Below, piece after piece: positions 51,939 through 55,024 of a stretch of DNA of 55,024 bases. Where the stretch lies: NCBI GenBank assembly GCA_964546285.1, contig CAZJJK010000006.1, positions 1 through 55,024 of the forward strand, read 5' to 3'. The notes under the pieces are model-generated. The model made no database searches, was not told the DNA's origin, and saw only the letters and a program-made list of their open reading frames with translations. The position numbers and the translations under genes are program-made. Position 1 is the stretch's first letter. Each line of letters begins with the position of its first letter. Source of the DNA: CAZJJK01 sp964546285 (GTDB lineage: Bacteria; Spirochaetota; Spirochaetia; Treponematales; Breznakiellaceae).

Positions 51939-52182
51939 AGCCGCTCCACAAAGCCGAATGACGTTACAGGTAGCAGGGCATGGTCTTGACCGGCAACCGC
52001 GCGTTCAATAAGTATTTTAGATCATGAATCGATATGTATTTGACGGTTTCGAAGGCGGCAAAAAAGGGCGCTGTATAGGCGAGGGCCATATCGGCGTATC
52101 AGGGCTATAAAATAGGATAAAGAGCCTCGGGTACCTATAAAACAAGCTGGATGGACGCCCTGTGGGCGCTTAAAAAAGGAAG

Positions 52183-53043
52183 ATGGAATATTATATTTTT
52201 ACAGATGAAAGTAAAATAACTGCCTCAAGGTACCAATCTATTTCTGCATTCTCTTTGTGTAATTCTTCATATTTAGAAGCAAATGATTTATTTAGCAAAA
52301 TACTTGTATCTTCGAATGTACGCGAATTCAAATGGCAGGAACTTAAGGATGCAAAAAGTTATTTTTGTGCAGAAAAAATTATTGATTTTATTTTTTGTAA
52401 TTTAAATAAATATAGTATAAGAATTGATACTATTATTTGGGATACGCATGACTCAAGGCACAAGGTTATAGGAAGAGATGATTTCGCAAATTATGAAAGA
52501 ATGTTTTATCATTTACTGAATAATTCCATGAAAAAACGTTCTAAATCTGCAATTTGGCATATTAGGCCAGACCAAAGGAATGGCATAAATTGGCAAACTA
52601 TACACGAATGTTTGGCTGCTAAAGGACATCAAAAAGAAGTAAATGATACAATTTGGGGAACGCTTGTTTCCGATCCATATTCCTATATAAATTCATTTGT
52701 TGAATGCGAATCTCATAAAGAAGTTCTAATACAAGTAGCTGACTTGTTTGCTGGAATTTCTGTCTTTTCTAAAGAGAGTTATGAAAAATATGAAGGATGG
52801 CTGAATCAAAAATCGCCAGGATTGTTTGATGTGGAAGATATTCACTTTAGTAATAGAGAGGAATATCGTTTTAGAATGCTAAATTTACTTAATATAAAGT
52901 GTAAAGAAAGAAAACTGGGTGTTTCATTGAAAAAATGTAGATGCCTTAAAACTCCCAATCCTGAAAATCCCATTAACTTCTGGTTTTATACTCCACAGAA
53001 TGAATTTGATAATGCTCCGATTAGGGGATGTTCCGATTGTTGA
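52183..53043 (+). CDS. DUF3800 protein (RNase H-like fold)
   Basis: 286 residues. It opens MEYYIFTDESK, the DUF3800 Asp-Glu-Ser start, and has the late acidic helix VLIQVADLFAGISVF with its conserved Asp. These are the predicted metal ligands of an RNase H-like nuclease fold. The extra C-terminal tail has a Cys cluster (CRCLKTPNPENP; GCSDC). Function unknown; such genes are common in mobile and defence-rich regions. The coding sequence is strikingly AT-rich compared with all neighbours to its left, indicating recent transfer. AAGGAAG precedes the ATG. Confidence 0.85.
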   Translation: MEYYIFTDESKITASRYQSISAFSLCNSSYLEANDLFSKILVSSNVREFKWQELKDAKSYFCAEKIIDFIFCNLNKYSIRIDTIIWDTHDSRHKVIGRDDFANYERMFYHLLNNSMKKRSKSAIWHIRPDQRNGINWQTIHECLAAKGHQKEVNDTIWGTLVSDPYSYINSFVECESHKEVLIQVADLFAGISVFSKESYEKYEGWLNQKSPGLFDVEDIHFSNREEYRFRMLNLLNIKCKERKLGVSLKKCRCLKTPNPENPINFWFYTPQNEFDNAPIRGCSDC

Positions 53044-53044
53044 T

Positions 53045-53305
53045 TTAATGAACTTGAGACCCCGAGCAAATGGATGTAAGCAAATTGGCACCTAAGTTAA
53101 TCGAAACCGAAATTATCGATTTTGTAACCAAAATAATGCCAGTTATGATTTTATTCATAAGTAGTACCTCCTTTTTTGAATCAAAGAATATTGTCGAATC
53201 AAGCCAAACGCCTAACGAAGATATTCCGATCAACAAAAAGGTACCAATTGCTATAAATAGTTGCGAATTGGAGTCTAGTCCTTTCGGGCTCTCAAGCTCA
53301 CTCAC
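53045..53305 (-). CDS. Possible small membrane protein
   Basis: 86 residues from a GTG start, with two hydrophobic segments (LFIAIGTFLLIGISSLGVWL; IITGIILVTKSIISVSI). Its end is one base from the DUF3800 stop on the opposite strand. No ribosome site is convincing. A plus-strand frame covers the same bases without family resemblance. Low confidence. Confidence 0.3.
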   Translation of the reverse strand: MSELESPKGLDSNSQLFIAIGTFLLIGISSLGVWLDSTIFFDSKKEVLLMNKIITGIILVTKSIISVSINLGANLLTSICSGSQVH

Positions 53306-53354
53306 TTGTAATAATAGTGATTTATTTTTTAATAATCAATTATTTAAGGAAAAA

Positions 53355-53936
53355 TCATCCAACACATATAAGGTCCACACTGTCAAGCAAAACTTGAAAG
53401 AACAAATTACCACTATCCCTCTCGGGAGAGGTCAGTTCTGAGTTTATCACATTACGTTCCATCCGGATAAAAAAACGCGATTCTGAATCGCTATTCATCT
53501 GGGGGGGGCGATCGAACGCGGCCCGAGCCAGTTTCTGAGCGATGATCGACAAAGCCTTGGCTTTGCCATATTTTTTGACCAGCTTGTTGTGCATTTTCTG
53601 CGCTGGTTCATTCTTCCGCAGGAATAGAACGCTCGCCTCGCTAAAGGCCCACTTGAGATGGGTGTTGCCGATCTTGTTGTTGCCGCCCGTGACCCGTTTC
53701 CCCGCCGATTCATGGGCGCATTTGACGAGGCGGCAATAGGAGATGAAATTCCCGACTTCGGGAAAGCGCCGGATGTCCTCAATCTCGTAGAGTATGACCA
53801 GCGACAGGATTTCGCCGACGCCGGGGATTGTGCGAAGAAGAGCCAGCGCGAACGGGTCATGGGTTTTCTCAACGAATATAAGGATAACAATTCCGGGTTT
53901 TGTTCCACAGCTTCGGTATTGCTCCATTATGCCCAT
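53355..53936 (-). pseudogene. IS110-family transposase remnant (C-terminal domain)
   Basis: From about 53860 downwards the frame encodes the C-terminal Transposase_20 domain: ALLRTIPGVGEILSLVILYEI, then DIRRFPEVGNFISYCRLVK, ESAGKRVTGGNNKIGNTHLKWAFSEASVLFLR, and a KLVKKYGKAKAL helix. The N-terminal DEDD catalytic domain is absent, and the end departs from the family near a run of eight G at 53501-53508, probably a frameshift. Not functional. Confidence 0.85.
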
Positions 53937-54210
53937 AAATCATTATGGATTCCGATCATGTTAGTAATAGCCGCGCTTCTTCTTTCTTTTTTTTACACAT
54001 GACATTATGAATCTCGCGGTTGACTTAGCGATAAGTATCTCCTTTCCACTCTTTTTCATTCGGATAATATGCTTGTCGTCTTAAAGGCGTAGACCGCTGA
54101 AGCTCTCCTGAGACGAGACCGATAAGAACCCGCGTCATTTAAATGGACTAAGCGGCCAGTCGGCGATTTCGCCTTATGAAATTAAGCTAGACTAAAGAGT
54201 CGGAAGAGCT

Positions 54211-55011
54211 TTATTTCGGCTTAGCTATCCAGTAATAGCTGATCGCTTTCTCCTCTCCTGACGCTTCAGTCATAATAAAGGTAACGATCCCAAAACAGGT
54301 CGTGTTCGTGATAAACCTTCCCGCTATAAGAGCTGGACTATCCGTTGGTGAAGAAATGAACGTGAATTCCCTGTTTTCAATTTTTAAGGGGCCTACTTCA
54401 GCGTGATGCGCTTCGCTTATCCGTTTTCCCAAAACATTACGCGCGTAGACTAAAGATTTTCCAATATTATTTTCACCAATGACATTGAACAAAATTGTCT
54501 CCCGCTGCGCCTCGTTTAGCAGTATCGCGTGTCGGTCATGAGGAAGATCCGCGCTTTTATCGGTATCGATCTTATAAGTAATTCCATTGTTTTGATTTGA
54601 ATAGATATATGCCGCGTTTTGGACAATGTGGCTAGAAATATAGCCAAGTTCTTGATTCCCGTTGAAGTATACGTGAAGGAATGTATCTGGGCTTATTTCC
54701 ATGGGATCAATGACGCAACCGCTCCACGTTCCTTCAATGATTGAACCAGAGATCATTCCCGCGCATCCATTTATGCCTTCTTGGTCATTCAGGAATTCGT
54801 AATTGCTCAATGCCGCCTTATAATCGCCTTCGGCCCGTAGTGTTTCAGCGGCTTTTCTGACGCTAGCTTCGCTCGCGGCGCTTCGATATAACTCGGCGGC
54901 TTTCACATATTCGCCTTCCTCCCAATAGCTATCGGCGATACCCTTAAGTTTATCCATATTCGCGAGCGACTTATAAATTGGTATGGCCTTTGCGAAAACA
55001 TGGTTTTCCAC
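54211..55011 (-). CDS. TPR-type protein with a C-terminal beta-rich domain
   Basis: 266 residues from a GTG at 55011, with AGGAG eight bases upstream at the window edge. Residues 1-90 form TPR-like helical pairs (YKSLANMDKLKGIADSYWEEGEYVKAAELYRSAA; RKAAETLRAEGDYKAALSNYEFLND). The rest is a beta-rich domain (IIEGTWSGCVIDP, TFLHVYFNGNQELGYI, REFTFISSPTDSPALIAGRFI) that I cannot assign. No signal peptide is visible from this start. If the true start lies further upstream it would be outside the window. Confidence 0.7.
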   Translation of the reverse strand: MENHVFAKAIPIYKSLANMDKLKGIADSYWEEGEYVKAAELYRSAASEASVRKAAETLRAEGDYKAALSNYEFLNDQEGINGCAGMISGSIIEGTWSGCVIDPMEISPDTFLHVYFNGNQELGYISSHIVQNAAYIYSNQNNGITYKIDTDKSADLPHDRHAILLNEAQRETILFNVIGENNIGKSLVYARNVLGKRISEAHHAEVGPLKIENREFTFISSPTDSPALIAGRFITNTTCFGIVTFIMTEASGEEKAISYYWIAKPK

Positions 55012-55024
55012 ATAAAGGTCTCCT

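Noticed and set aside
52024..52110. 28-codon frame before the DUF3800 gene
   Set aside because: Too short and without a ribosome site or recognisable sequence; probably decayed intergenic DNA.
53070..53441. Plus-strand 123-codon frame in the AT-rich island
   Set aside because: No ribosome site, no family resemblance, and it runs into the IS110 remnant on the other strand.

Overview
The window reads as a gut- or host-associated, diderm, Treponema-like spirochaete. This assignment is an inference. It rests on the MoxR/DUF58/BatA-type operon, the many secreted lipoproteins with short lipoboxes, the style of the Opp and sugar ABC operons, and a mid-range GC content with clear AT-rich islands. 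No rRNA or tRNA gene was recognised. Two runs of N (16630-16729 and 36653-36662) show this is a scaffold with unresolved gaps.

Layout. 1-1743 is a mobile/defence graveyard: the end of a type I-E-like CRISPR array, an internally deleted IS3-family transposase, and a lone type I-C-like CRISPR repeat. 1744-2283 is a secreted ferritin-like DUF2202 protein with its own terminator. 2341-5080 (minus strand) is a cluster of poorly known genes including three proteins that share a DUF2589-like layout; a conserved hypothetical is divergent from it at 5374. 5785-6590 is AT-rich, gene-poor and hairpin-rich. 6592-8146 holds a peptidase S51 homologue and a SpoU/TrmH RNA methyltransferase.

8204-15787 is a complete oligopeptide ABC operon (binding protein, OppB, OppC, OppD, OppF, small membrane protein) behind a near-perfect sigma-70 promoter. 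Two of its subunits are unusual: OppC carries a seven-bladed RCC1-like propeller in its first periplasmic loop, and OppF carries an insert of about 200 residues, largely coiled coil, between Walker A and the Q-loop. 16166-24002 is a run of four large lipoproteins ending in a clostripain-family (C11) protease. 24183 is a LuxR-HTH/DUF2087 regulator under a palindromic promoter. 25076-25516 is a lipoprotein gene broken by an in-frame TAA.

25661-40807 is one long, tightly overlapping operon: histidine kinase, response regulator, membrane proteins, MoxR ATPase, DUF58, a BatA-like and a second VWA protein, and finally an alpha/beta-hydrolase esterase. 40984-45858 is a heterodimeric ABC exporter pair followed by an SGNH/GDSL hydrolase. 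46060-51938 is an arabinoside-utilisation locus: sugar ABC importer, GH51 arabinofuranosidase and an ArsR-HTH regulator. The same ATATCA-N7-TGATAT operator occurs at both the operon promoter and the regulator promoter, so the regulator probably controls both. 52183-54000 is an AT-rich island with a DUF3800 gene and an IS110 remnant, and 54211-55011 is a TPR-type protein at the right edge.

The most interesting items are the RCC1-OppC and coiled-coil OppF insertions in one operon, the shared operator of the arabinose locus, the four copies of a 19-bp motif CAACAAAATTGGCAGCAGT arranged as two inverted pairs, and the DUF2589-like paralogue cluster.
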